Assembly: GCA_038247995.1 (NCBI GenBank)
Contig: JBBRUG010000377.1
Span: 1 to 5,344 of the forward strand
Source of the DNA: JBBRUG01 sp038247995
GTDB taxonomy: Bacteria > Chloroflexota > Chloroflexia > Chloroflexales > Chloroflexaceae
DNA: 5,344 nt
Direction of reading: 5' to 3'
Shown here: positions 1 to 4,945 of the stretch, piece after piece
How positions within the stretch are numbered: the first letter of the stretch is position 1
Layout: the number at the start of each line of letters is the position of its first letter
Program-made: the position numbers and the translations under genes
The notes under the pieces: model-generated
What the model was told of the DNA's origin: nothing
The model's database searches: none
The model's input: the letters and a program-made list of their open reading frames with translations, nothing else

Positions 1-122
1 CCTCACCCTGGGTCTCGTGCCTCACCTGAGCGTACCATACAACTGGTCTATCCTATCTACGTACCAGCCGAAGGTAGCGCAGATGGGTTTCGTGGGATTC
101 CTGCTCACCGGCTGTATGGAGC

Positions 123-127
123 GGAGG
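123..127 (+). promoter_or_regulatory. Ribosome binding site of the resolvase gene
   Basis: GGAGG lies 7 nt upstream of the ATG at 135. This fits a strong Shine-Dalgarno site and fixes the start of the resolvase. The 120 bases further left show no convincing promoter and no clear res-type set of inverted repeats. One plus-strand frame is open from base 1 to about 240 but resembles nothing I know. Confidence 0.7.
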
Positions 128-134
128 CCAGACC

Positions 135-716
135 ATGCGGATCGGCTATGCCCGCGTTTCGACATCCGACCAGCACCTGCATCTCCAGCATGATGCGCTC
201 GCAGCCGCAGGGTGCGAGCGCTTGTTTAGCGATACGGTGAGTGGTGCCCGCGTGGATCGGCCGGGGCTGACCGCAGCGCTCAGCGCATGTCGGTCGGGAG
301 ACACCCTCGTGGTGTGGAAACTCGACCGACTGGGGCGCTCGCTCCCCCATCTCGTGGAGATCGTGCAGGAGTTATACACGCGCGGCGTGGGCTTCATGAG
401 CGTGCAGGAGCAGATGGATACGACCACCTCGGGCGGGAAGCTGATCTTCCACATCTTCGCGTCACTGGCCGCATTCGAGCGCGATCTGATCCGGGAACGA
501 ACCAACGCAGGGTTGGCGGCGGCACGGGCAAGAGGCCGACATGGAGGCCGTCCCAAAGGCGTGGACCAGAAGAAGCAGAAAGCGGCGCTGGCGCTGAAGA
601 AGGATGCCGGGTACAGCATCCGCGAGATGTGCGAGATTGTCGGGATCTCACGCACGCAATACGTACTACAAGTACACACGTGCGGATACGCTGCCGCACG
701 CACCAACACGGCGTAA
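135..716 (+). CDS. Tn3-type serine resolvase/invertase with frameshifted C-terminus
   Basis: Small serine recombinase of the resolvase/invertase family, which cuts and rejoins DNA at short crossover sites, typically to resolve transposon cointegrates or plasmid multimers. The N-terminus reads MRIGYARVSTSDQ, with the catalytic Ser at residue 9 and Arg7. WKLDRLGRS (61-69) supplies the conserved active-site arginines, and FERDLIRERT (114-123) belongs to the long dimer-interface helix. GGRPKG (137-142) leads into the C-terminal helix-turn-helix. That HTH begins normally (SIREMCEIVGISR, 161-173) and then loses sense. The +1 frame resumes as NTYYKYTRAD, the expected recognition helix, and runs to a TGA at 787-789. 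Removing 4 bases would give a protein of about 216 residues instead of 193. The catalytic domain is intact, but sequence-specific DNA binding is probably lost. The gene converges on a transposase remnant 56 bp away, an atypical Tn3 layout. Confidence 0.9.
   Translation: MRIGYARVSTSDQHLHLQHDALAAAGCERLFSDTVSGARVDRPGLTAALSACRSGDTLVVWKLDRLGRSLPHLVEIVQELYTRGVGFMSVQEQMDTTTSGGKLIFHIFASLAAFERDLIRERTNAGLAAARARGRHGGRPKGVDQKKQKAALALKKDAGYSIREMCEIVGISRTQYVLQVHTCGYAAARTNTA
650..657 (+). repeat. Tandem ACGC duplication causing the resolvase frameshift
   Basis: ACGCACGC spans codons 172-175 of the resolvase. Deleting one ACGC unit joins GISR directly to NTYYKYTR, the normal form of the resolvase recognition helix. 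A 4-bp slippage duplication is therefore the simplest explanation of the broken reading frame. A sequencing or assembly error cannot be excluded. Confidence 0.75.
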
Positions 717-845
717 GCCAGGGCCAACCTATTCCATCCCGCTACCGCAAGCAGGGGAGAACTGTAGCGGAGAGGAACACAGCGGGTGAGCAGCGGCTAT
801 TCGTGCCGCCCCCCCGACTTTTTAGTGCTCTCGATATACACTCGC

Positions 846-1637
846 CTATGCTCCATGCTCCGTCCCGCTGCTCGTGTTCTGGAGCAGAGCTGCGACGACC
901 CGCTCCAGATCAATGGGCGCCACCCGGCTCCTAAACTCGTAGCGACCGTAGAAGTTGATGTGCTGCCAGGCAATCGGCGCTACCTGGGTGAGTTGCGCTA
1001 CCCCGGCCAGGTCGCATGCGGCCCGCCGCTCCTCCAACATCCGCGACACGATTGCCGCGTTGTAGAAGATCACGCAGTTCGCCAGCAGCCGGCTGCACTC
1101 GCTCCAGAGCTGCTGTTTCTCCTGCGTCCGGTAGCGCAGCTTTCCGAAGTTCGCGTAGGCGATCGCCCTCCGGAGTTGATGGTAGTTCTCGCCCCGGTTC
1201 AATGCCCGCTGCACGTTCTGCCGTAGTGGCGGCGAGTCGACAAACTCCAGGAGGTTGAGGCTGCGGAAGATGCTGTCGTACTTCCACAGCGCCCGCTTGG
1301 TGCGATTTTGGTGCCCGTAGGAGCTCAGCTTCTGCACGATAATGTGCTGTGGCGGCGTCTTGAGCACCAGCGAGGCGAAGATCCGCAGCAGGTTGTTCCA
1401 CTCGCTGATGATCAGCTCAGGGTTCAGCCTCCGAGCGGGCTGCACCAGCAGCTTGGCGTACTGCATGGGGTGCTGGAGGCCGCACAGTCTGGTGCGGATC
1501 TTCTCCTGGATGCGACGGTAGCGCGGGGCGAACTGATAGCCGAAAACGTGGAGCAGAGCACAGTTGACTTTGTTCGTCCTGTGGGTGTCTCGCCCTGGTG
1601 TTCTCGGCGATACCGTGCGACGGCTGTTTTTGCGCAA
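846..1637 (-). pseudogene. Tn3-family transposase, C-terminal remnant
   Basis: C-terminal part of a Tn3-family transposase, the large DDE enzyme (about 1000 residues) that performs replicative transposition. Homology-like sequence starts at DTH (bases 1587-1589 encode the Asp) and continues without interruption to the TAG at 846-848, about 247 residues. Family landmarks are DTHRTNKVNCALLHVFGYQFAPRY, here split as DTHRTNKVNC and ALLHVFGYQFAPRY; ALNRGEN, carrying the Glu of the DDE triad; the asparagine-rich helix region around CVIFYNAA; and PIAWQHINFYGRY near the end, matching the usual 'L.WEHI.L.G.Y'. The first catalytic Asp and the whole N-terminal DNA-binding region are missing. The DTHG motif has become DTHR. 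The open frame extends upstream only through unrelated sequence into the palindrome at 1622-1645, where a TTG would be its first codon. It is dead as a transposase, and I see no terminal inverted repeat at the 846 side. Confidence 0.88.
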
Positions 1638-1645
1638 AAACAGCC
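1622..1645. repeat. Perfect 24-bp palindrome with GTTTTTGCGCAAAAAC core
   Basis: The 16-bp core GTTTTTGCGCAAAAAC (1626-1641) is extended by GGCT on one side and AGCC on the other, giving perfect dyad symmetry over 24 bp. It lies 27 bp past the antirepressor stop codon and about 33 bp beyond the end of recognisable transposase. As RNA it could form a 10-bp stem with a GCGC loop. No U-tract follows on either strand, so a standard intrinsic terminator is not well supported. The same core occurs twice inside parB. Confidence 0.9.
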
Positions 1646-1672
1646 ACCAGTGCGCTGCTGGGATGGTGTTGA

Positions 1673-2527
1673 TTATTGGGTGGGCGGATCAGCCGAGCCG
1701 GCATTGCGCCATGATTCAAGAAAGGCAAGCACGGCATCGTAGTGATCGATGCGGATCATTTTGTAGCTCGCAACTCCAAAACGCCGATAAAGTTCCCCAA
1801 AGATACCCTGATAGTGGTTTTTTGCCCGCTCCTTGCCGGTAAGAAACTGAGCAAGGGCCTTCACCATATTTGAAACTTCGGTAGCCTGCGTTTCCGTGAT
1901 GTAGGATGCAGGGTGAAGGCGATCTTCCAAAACACCCAGCCGCACGTGAATATTGCCGACGTCATGCTGGATCTCGGTGATCGTACCCTGCATACCGCGC
2001 ACGATCTGGCCTGCCTTATTCAGGCGTTCGGTGAGATGCTCTTGCTGGCGCTGAAGCTCGATCTGCTGTTCCGCCATCGCGGTAATCGCACGGCCCATCT
2101 CTGCGATTTGTTGCAACTGAACAAGTGCCGTACTCTCCACAGCAGGATGCGGTGAACCTTCACTGATAAGTTGAGGCCGGAATGCACGCCAAAGCACCTC
2201 GGCCGACTCCGTCTGGTACTGCACCAGTTTCTCTTGCAATTCCGCTTTCACGCGAGAAGCCTGAATCCCTGAAAGCCAAAGAGGGAGGAGATCAAGGCGC
2301 AGGCACTGAAGTCCTTGCGGCCCACCTTCCGTTTCGACTTGAAGGGTTTCAAGCCCTCGACTGAGAATTGCATGCCGCTGGACACGGATGGTCTGACTCC
2401 GGCGCGCAAGTCCCAAATTTTCGCAGACTTTTGAAAACAGCACATAGATCGTGCCGTCTGGGTGCAGTACGGCAATAATGTCATCATCGTAGAACGACAC
2501 AATGCGGCGTCCGAGCGCTTCACTCAC
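1673..2527 (-). CDS. Antirepressor-like protein (P22_AR_N plus ORF6C-like domains)
   Basis: Three-part protein of 284 residues from the GTG start. Residues about 5-115 resemble the P22 antirepressor N-terminal domain (RRIVSFYDDDIIAVLHPDG, then VCENLGLARRSQTIRVQRH and LPLWLSGI). Residues about 133-205 are rich in Gln/Glu/Leu heptads (QLQQIAEMGRAITAMAEQQ) and should form a coiled coil. Residues about 211-275 (TEVSNMVKALAQFLTGKERA ... YRRFGVASYKMI) look like the ORF6C domain that often ends such phage proteins. Known members counter phage repressors; the target here is unknown and no other phage gene is visible. I chose GTG (2525-2527) because AAGGA lies 7 nt upstream. A TTG at 2540-2542 would add five residues but has no such site and abuts a hairpin. 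The gene follows the par operon in the same direction, about 190 bp away, with its own likely promoter. Confidence 0.82.
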   Translation of the reverse strand: MSEALGRRIVSFYDDDIIAVLHPDGTIYVLFSKVCENLGLARRSQTIRVQRHAILSRGLETLQVETEGGPQGLQCLRLDLLPLWLSGIQASRVKAELQEKLVQYQTESAEVLWRAFRPQLISEGSPHPAVESTALVQLQQIAEMGRAITAMAEQQIELQRQQEHLTERLNKAGQIVRGMQGTITEIQHDVGNIHVRLGVLEDRLHPASYITETQATEVSNMVKALAQFLTGKERAKNHYQGIFGELYRRFGVASYKMIRIDHYDAVLAFLESWRNAGSADPPTQ

Positions 2528-2534
2528 GATCGTT

Positions 2535-2539
2535 TCCTT
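2535..2539 (-). promoter_or_regulatory. Ribosome binding site deciding the antirepressor start
   Basis: On the minus strand AAGGA is followed by 7 nt and then GTG (2525-2527), a good Shine-Dalgarno geometry. The palindrome ACGATCGT (2526-2533) fills the spacer and overlaps the start codon. It repeats the GATCGT half-site of the inverted repeats just upstream. Confidence 0.6.
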
Positions 2540-2541
2540 CA

Positions 2542-2568
2542 AAGGATGGATCGTAACGATCCATCCTT
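2542..2568. repeat. Perfect 13-1-13 inverted repeat next to the antirepressor RBS
   Basis: The arms AAGGATGGATCGT (2542-2554) and its exact complement (2556-2568) flank a single A. The core GGATCGTAACGATCC (2548-2562) also occurs, with T in the centre, in the inverted repeat at 2679-2723. It ends two bases from the AAGGA of the antirepressor gene, so it could be an operator, a leader-RNA hairpin affecting translation, or part of a centromere. The symmetry is directly visible; the role is not. Confidence 0.88.
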
Positions 2569-2599
2569 ACTGCGTTCTTGCTACCTCAGAAGAGCCGCT

Positions 2600-2637
2600 T
2601 GGGAAAAGGGGATCACCTGTTGATCTATCCTTTCCCA
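2600..2637. repeat. Imperfect inverted repeat between parB and the antirepressor gene
   Basis: TGGGAAAAGGGGATCA (2600-2615) pairs imperfectly with TGATCTATCCTTTCCCA (2621-2637) around a 5-nt loop. Both arms end in GATC. It sits just downstream of the predicted antirepressor promoter and could be a leader hairpin or a weak terminator for parB read-through. Neither side has a T-tract. Confidence 0.5.
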
Positions 2638-2643
2638 TCTTTC

Positions 2644-2672
2644 GTTATGGCGGTCGTAGGCTGCGCTGTCAC
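2644..2672 (-). promoter_or_regulatory. Candidate sigma-70-type promoter for the antirepressor gene
   Basis: On the minus strand GTGACA (2667-2672) and CATAAC (2644-2649) are separated by exactly 17 bp, with 5/6 and 4/6 matches to the bacterial consensus. Transcription would start near 2637 and give a leader of roughly 110 nt containing two hairpins. The large inverted repeat 2679-2723 lies immediately upstream of the -35 box. This is consensus matching only; the host's promoter preferences are unknown. Confidence 0.4.
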
Positions 2673-2678
2673 CGAGTG

Positions 2679-2723
2679 CTAATGCATAAGGGGGGATCGT
2701 TACGATCCCCCCTTATGCATTAG
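2679..2723. repeat. Perfect 22-1-22 inverted repeat overlapping the parB stop
   Basis: Two exact 22-bp arms (2679-2700 and 2702-2723) flank one T. The centre is GGATCGTTACGATCC (2694-2708), then a G6/C6 run, then a TTATGCATTA-type outer part containing ATGCAT. The TAA stop of parB (2720-2722) lies inside the right arm. The 15-bp core is shared with the repeat at 2542-2568, centres 146 bp apart, while the outer arms differ. It could act as a centromere, an operator, or a hairpin protecting or ending the par transcript. It lacks a T-tract. Confidence 0.9.
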
Positions 2724-3751
2724 GGTTCTATGCGCCGGCTTTGAAGGTGCGCCATCGCCTCTTCAAGATCACCCACCAATCCATCAAGTGCAATGAGCAC
2801 ATTCTGGCGTTCCTCCGGTGTGAGTTCCGGGAGTTGATTCCAGCGCTGCACCACACTGCGGATACGTCCAATTTCTCGTTCTAACACCACTCGTGTCGAT
2901 TGTGCCGCACCCGTGTTGTTTTTGCGCAAAAACGGTTCTGCCGGTGTTGGCGCGTCGACTTCAGCAGCACTTTCGTTTTTGCGCAAAAACGGTTCAGTGT
3001 CTTGCGCGGGTTCGACATTCTCAACCGGTGGATGGACACGGCGCTCAACCTGGCGACGCACTTCCGCTAGTGAGAGGGCATCGTCGCGCACGGCGGTGAT
3101 CAAATCGGCACGATCCTCAGGTAAAAGCTTCTCCAAATGGATAATATGACTCATCGCATCCGGCCGATCTGCAACGAGCGCACGAAGGTCGTCATCGAGT
3201 CGGAGCAAGCGCATCCGGTTCATGACATATCCCTTGCTTTTGCCAACTCGTGCACCAATTCGATCGTAGGAGTAGCGGAGATCCTGATGCATCTGGGCAA
3301 ACGCCGTCGCCTCTTCCAACGGGGTGAGGTCTGCTCGCTGGAGATTTTCAATCAGGGCCAGTTCAATCATCTGGGTGCTGGAGGCATCTTCCCGCAAAAT
3401 GGCCGGGATGATCGTTCGCTCGGCCCGCTCGCTCGCACGCCAGCGCCGTTCGCCGGCAATCAATTCGTAGCGACGCACCGCACCCTCCCAGCGGGTTGCC
3501 GGGATGGCTTTCACGATAACGGGTTGAATAACCCCATGCTCGCGAATACTCTGGGCAAGCTCCTCCAGGGCCGCATCATCAAACCGCATTCGGGGCTGAT
3601 GCGGATTGGGCATGATCTCACGCAGCGGCAACTCAATGATCGGCACCTGGGGTGGTAATTCACCATGCAGAGTCGGATCGTCGCGCGCCGCCACGGCATC
3701 ACTGGCGACAAACTCCTGGGCACGGCTCCTGAGGGACGTACGTTTAGGCAC
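2720..3751 (-). CDS. parB: Partition protein ParB (centromere-binding CTPase)
   Basis: ParB binds parS, loads as a CTP-dependent clamp and stimulates ParA, moving the replicon to daughter cells. The 343-residue form has the ParB N-terminal domain (about 38-150) with the nucleotide motif GERRWRA (100-106) and ENLQRADL (135-142). The helix-turn-helix region DRIGARVGKSKGYVMNRMRLL (about 163-183) follows, and the C-terminal dimerisation region is TRVVLEREIGRIRSV onward (286-340). I start at GTG 3749-3751, which overlaps the parA stop by 8 nt and gives the normal N-terminus VPKRTSLRSR. The frame stays open upstream to 3919, but that part is out-of-frame parA sequence. The linker (240-285) holds EPFLRKN twice (253-259 and 272-278), each encoded by a GTTTTTGCGCAAAAAC palindrome. 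The stop codon lies in a 45-bp inverted repeat. Assignment is firm; the linker is the odd part. Confidence 0.95.
   Translation of the reverse strand: MPKRTSLRSRAQEFVASDAVAARDDPTLHGELPPQVPIIELPLREIMPNPHQPRMRFDDAALEELAQSIREHGVIQPVIVKAIPATRWEGAVRRYELIAGERRWRASERAERTIIPAILREDASSTQMIELALIENLQRADLTPLEEATAFAQMHQDLRYSYDRIGARVGKSKGYVMNRMRLLRLDDDLRALVADRPDAMSHIIHLEKLLPEDRADLITAVRDDALSLAEVRRQVERRVHPPVENVEPAQDTEPFLRKNESAAEVDAPTPAEPFLRKNNTGAAQSTRVVLEREIGRIRSVVQRWNQLPELTPEERQNVLIALDGLVGDLEEAMAHLQSRRIEP
2918..2933. repeat. GTTTTTGCGCAAAAAC palindrome, parB copy 1
   Basis: Exact 16-bp palindrome inside the parB linker codons. It is part of a 21-bp direct repeat (2918-2938) that recurs at 2975-2995. On the coding strand it gives PFLRKN of the second EPFLRKN (residues 272-278). 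Confidence 0.9.
2974..2991. repeat. GTTTTTGCGCAAAAAC palindrome, parB copy 2
   Basis: The palindrome is symmetric over 18 bp here because of the flanking C and G. Its centre is 57 bp (19 codons) from copy 1, so both are read in the same frame and encode the same peptide, EPFLRKN (residues 253-259). Its 16-bp core (2975-2990) matches copy 1 and the palindrome at 1622-1645. Confidence 0.9.
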
Positions 3752-4493
3752 GGCTGATGACCTCGGCAAGATCGCGGTACGATTGGGCGCCGACATGTTT
3801 TGGATCGTACTCCAACAACGTTTTCCCGGCGACGGTTGACTCAGAGAAGCGGACGCTGAACTTAACCGGGTCAAACACTTTTCCGGGGAAGCGGGTGCGG
3901 AGTTCTTCCAACACCTCATTATCGAGCGTGGTGCGCGGATTGTACTTCGTCGGCAGGACGCCCAGCAGCTTGAGGCGGGGATTGGTCCGGCGCTTCACCC
4001 GTTCAATCGTGCGGGTCAGATGATCGAGACCACGCAAAGCTAAGAACTGCGTCTCACAGGGGACGAGATAGGAGTCGGCTGCGGTGAGTGCATTCAAGGT
4101 CAGGAGACTCAGCGATGGGGGACAATCGATGATGATCCAATCATAGGTATCAAGCACCGGTGCGAGGGCCTCGGTCAGGATTTGATCACGTCCAACTTCA
4201 GCACTCATCATCAATTCCGCTGAAGCGAGATCAATGACAGAGGGAACGAGGGTGAGCGGACCGACCGATACACACACATCGGTGATCGCAGCCTCCCCCA
4301 TCAATACTTCGTACAGACTCATCGTGAGATCGGATGGTTTCAATCCAAGCGACTCGGTCAGTGACGCCTGGGGGTCAAGATCGACCAGCATGACGCGTTG
4401 CCCACGTTCGGCCAGGGCCATCCCAAGATTCGCCGTCGTGACCGACTTGGCGGTACCGCCCTTTTGAAGGATGATCGCAATAATGCGCGCCAT
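3744..4493 (-). CDS. parA: Partition ATPase ParA (Soj/MinD superfamily)
   Basis: ATPase that forms the nucleoid-bound gradient used by ParB-parS complexes to segregate DNA. It has 249 residues, the short type without an N-terminal HTH. The deviant Walker A is QKGGTAKSVTT (10-20), with signature Lys11 and P-loop Lys16; the usual second glycine is Ala15 and the usual Thr is Ser17. The A' motif is LVDLDPQAS (36-44) and Walker B is WIIIDCPPS (119-127). The C-terminus GKTLLEYDPKHVGAQSYRDL (223-242) is typical of Soj-like proteins. The ATG at 4491-4493 is 3 nt past the stop of the HTH gene, with AAGGG about 10 nt upstream. The parB start overlaps its TAA. With no DNA-binding extension of its own, operon repression is likely left to ParB or the upstream HTH protein. 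Assignment is firm. Confidence 0.96.
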   Translation of the reverse strand: MARIIAIILQKGGTAKSVTTANLGMALAERGQRVMLVDLDPQASLTESLGLKPSDLTMSLYEVLMGEAAITDVCVSVGPLTLVPSVIDLASAELMMSAEVGRDQILTEALAPVLDTYDWIIIDCPPSLSLLTLNALTAADSYLVPCETQFLALRGLDHLTRTIERVKRRTNPRLKLLGVLPTKYNPRTTLDNEVLEELRTRFPGKVFDPVKFSVRFSESTVAGKTLLEYDPKHVGAQSYRDLAEVISRA

Positions 4494-4496
4494 ACC

Positions 4497-4862
4497 TCAT
4501 GTGCCCTTCACTGATGTGGCCTGCTGGCTGCCGGCCGCGTGCTTCGGTGCCGTATCCGCGCCATTCGCGTCGCTGCCAGCCTTCACAAACCGGCCTGAGG
4601 CGCCCCGTGGTCTGGAGGTCGTATTTTTGCGCTCCCGCACCACCATAAACAGCCTTCCTAGCGCTTCGGTCGGTGTAACTCCCACGCGCGCTGCATAAAC
4701 TCCTGCGATCCGCGCGGCTAACGCGCCGCTGACATTGCGCCGGCCGGCAACCACATGGGCTAAATGATGGCGGTTCACGTCTGCCTGTGCTGCTGTCTCA
4801 GACTGGGTTAAACCGGCCTGTTCCAGTAGCGTCGCAAATGGTTCAGCAGCTTGGTAAATCAC
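4497..4862 (-). CDS. Small XRE-type HTH regulator at the head of the par operon
   Basis: A Cro/C1-type helix-turn-helix protein, 121 residues from the chosen GTG. The HTH lies at the start: EPFATLLEQAGLTQSETAAQ, then ADVNRHHLAHVVAGRRNVSG, with the second helix after LTQ and the recognition helix around NRHHLAHVVAG. A further helix ARIAGVYAARVGV follows, then a basic and disordered-looking tail (RERKNTTSRPRGASGRF, then Ala/Gly/Ser/Thr). The gene ends 3 nt before parA, so it is cotranscribed and may repress the operon; partner and ligand are unknown. I chose GTG 4860-4862 because GAGG lies 5 nt upstream and a good promoter overlaps the region further up. An ATG at 4923-4925 would add 21 unremarkable residues and has no ribosome binding site. 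GTG 4875-4877 is a third option. Confidence 0.7.
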   Translation of the reverse strand: MIYQAAEPFATLLEQAGLTQSETAAQADVNRHHLAHVVAGRRNVSGALAARIAGVYAARVGVTPTEALGRLFMVVRERKNTTSRPRGASGRFVKAGSDANGADTAPKHAAGSQQATSVKGT

Positions 4863-4903
4863 CTGCGCCTCATGCACTGTGTCACTTGTTGCCTCATGTG
4901 GTG

Positions 4904-4932
4904 AAGATACTAAAAATGCCCACATGCGTCAA
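4904..4932 (-). promoter_or_regulatory. Candidate promoter of the HTH-parA-parB operon
   Basis: On the minus strand TTGACG (4927-4932) and TATCTT (4904-4909) are 17 bp apart, with 5/6 and 4/6 consensus matches. Transcription would begin near 4898, giving a leader of about 35 nt before the GTG at 4862. If real, it rules out the ATG at 4925 as the main start. No other promoter-like pair stands out before parA or parB. Confidence 0.5.
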
Positions 4933-4945
4933 CATGTATATGACG
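4927..4945. promoter_or_regulatory. Possible operator overlapping the -35 box
   Basis: CGTCA (4927-4931) and TGACG (4941-4945) form an inverted repeat with a 9-nt spacer that includes ACATGT. It covers the -35 element of the predicted operon promoter, where a repressor such as the HTH protein or ParB would act. The arms are only 5 bp, so chance is possible. Confidence 0.3.

Noticed and set aside
53..80. Similarity between CTACGTACC...CCGAAGG near the left end and CTACGTACCCGAAAG near 5209-5223, as possible transposon ends or direct repeats
   Set aside because: Exact identity is only about 9 bp with gaps afterwards. The orientation is direct rather than inverted, and no GGGG...TAAG-type Tn3 end is present.
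793..826. GCGGC/GCCGC stem followed by C-rich sequence and TTTTT, as a terminator between resolvase and transposase
   Set aside because: The stem is only 5 bp with a 7-nt loop, and the T-run is separated from it by about nine bases, so it does not meet intrinsic-terminator geometry.
287..934. Long plus-strand frame overlapping the resolvase and reaching past it, up to 934
   Set aside because: It is mainly a shadow of the resolvase gene, rich in Arg/Gly/Pro without any recognisable motif.
931..1401. Second long minus-strand frame inside the transposase remnant
   Set aside because: Arg/Ala-rich shadow frame; the 846-1589 frame carries all Tn3 motifs.
1622..2991. CRISPR array formed by the repeated palindromes
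   Set aside because: Only three copies at very uneven spacing, two of them inside parB codons, and no cas genes.
3752..3919. 56-residue upstream extension of the ParB frame
   Set aside because: It lies entirely within parA on the same strand in another frame, lacks ParB-like sequence, and a GTG start at 3751 with an 8-nt overlap is normal for par operons.
4623..4632. Fourth copy of the GCGC palindrome within the HTH gene
   Set aside because: Only one half (TTTTTGCGC) is present and the other side does not match, so chance is likely.
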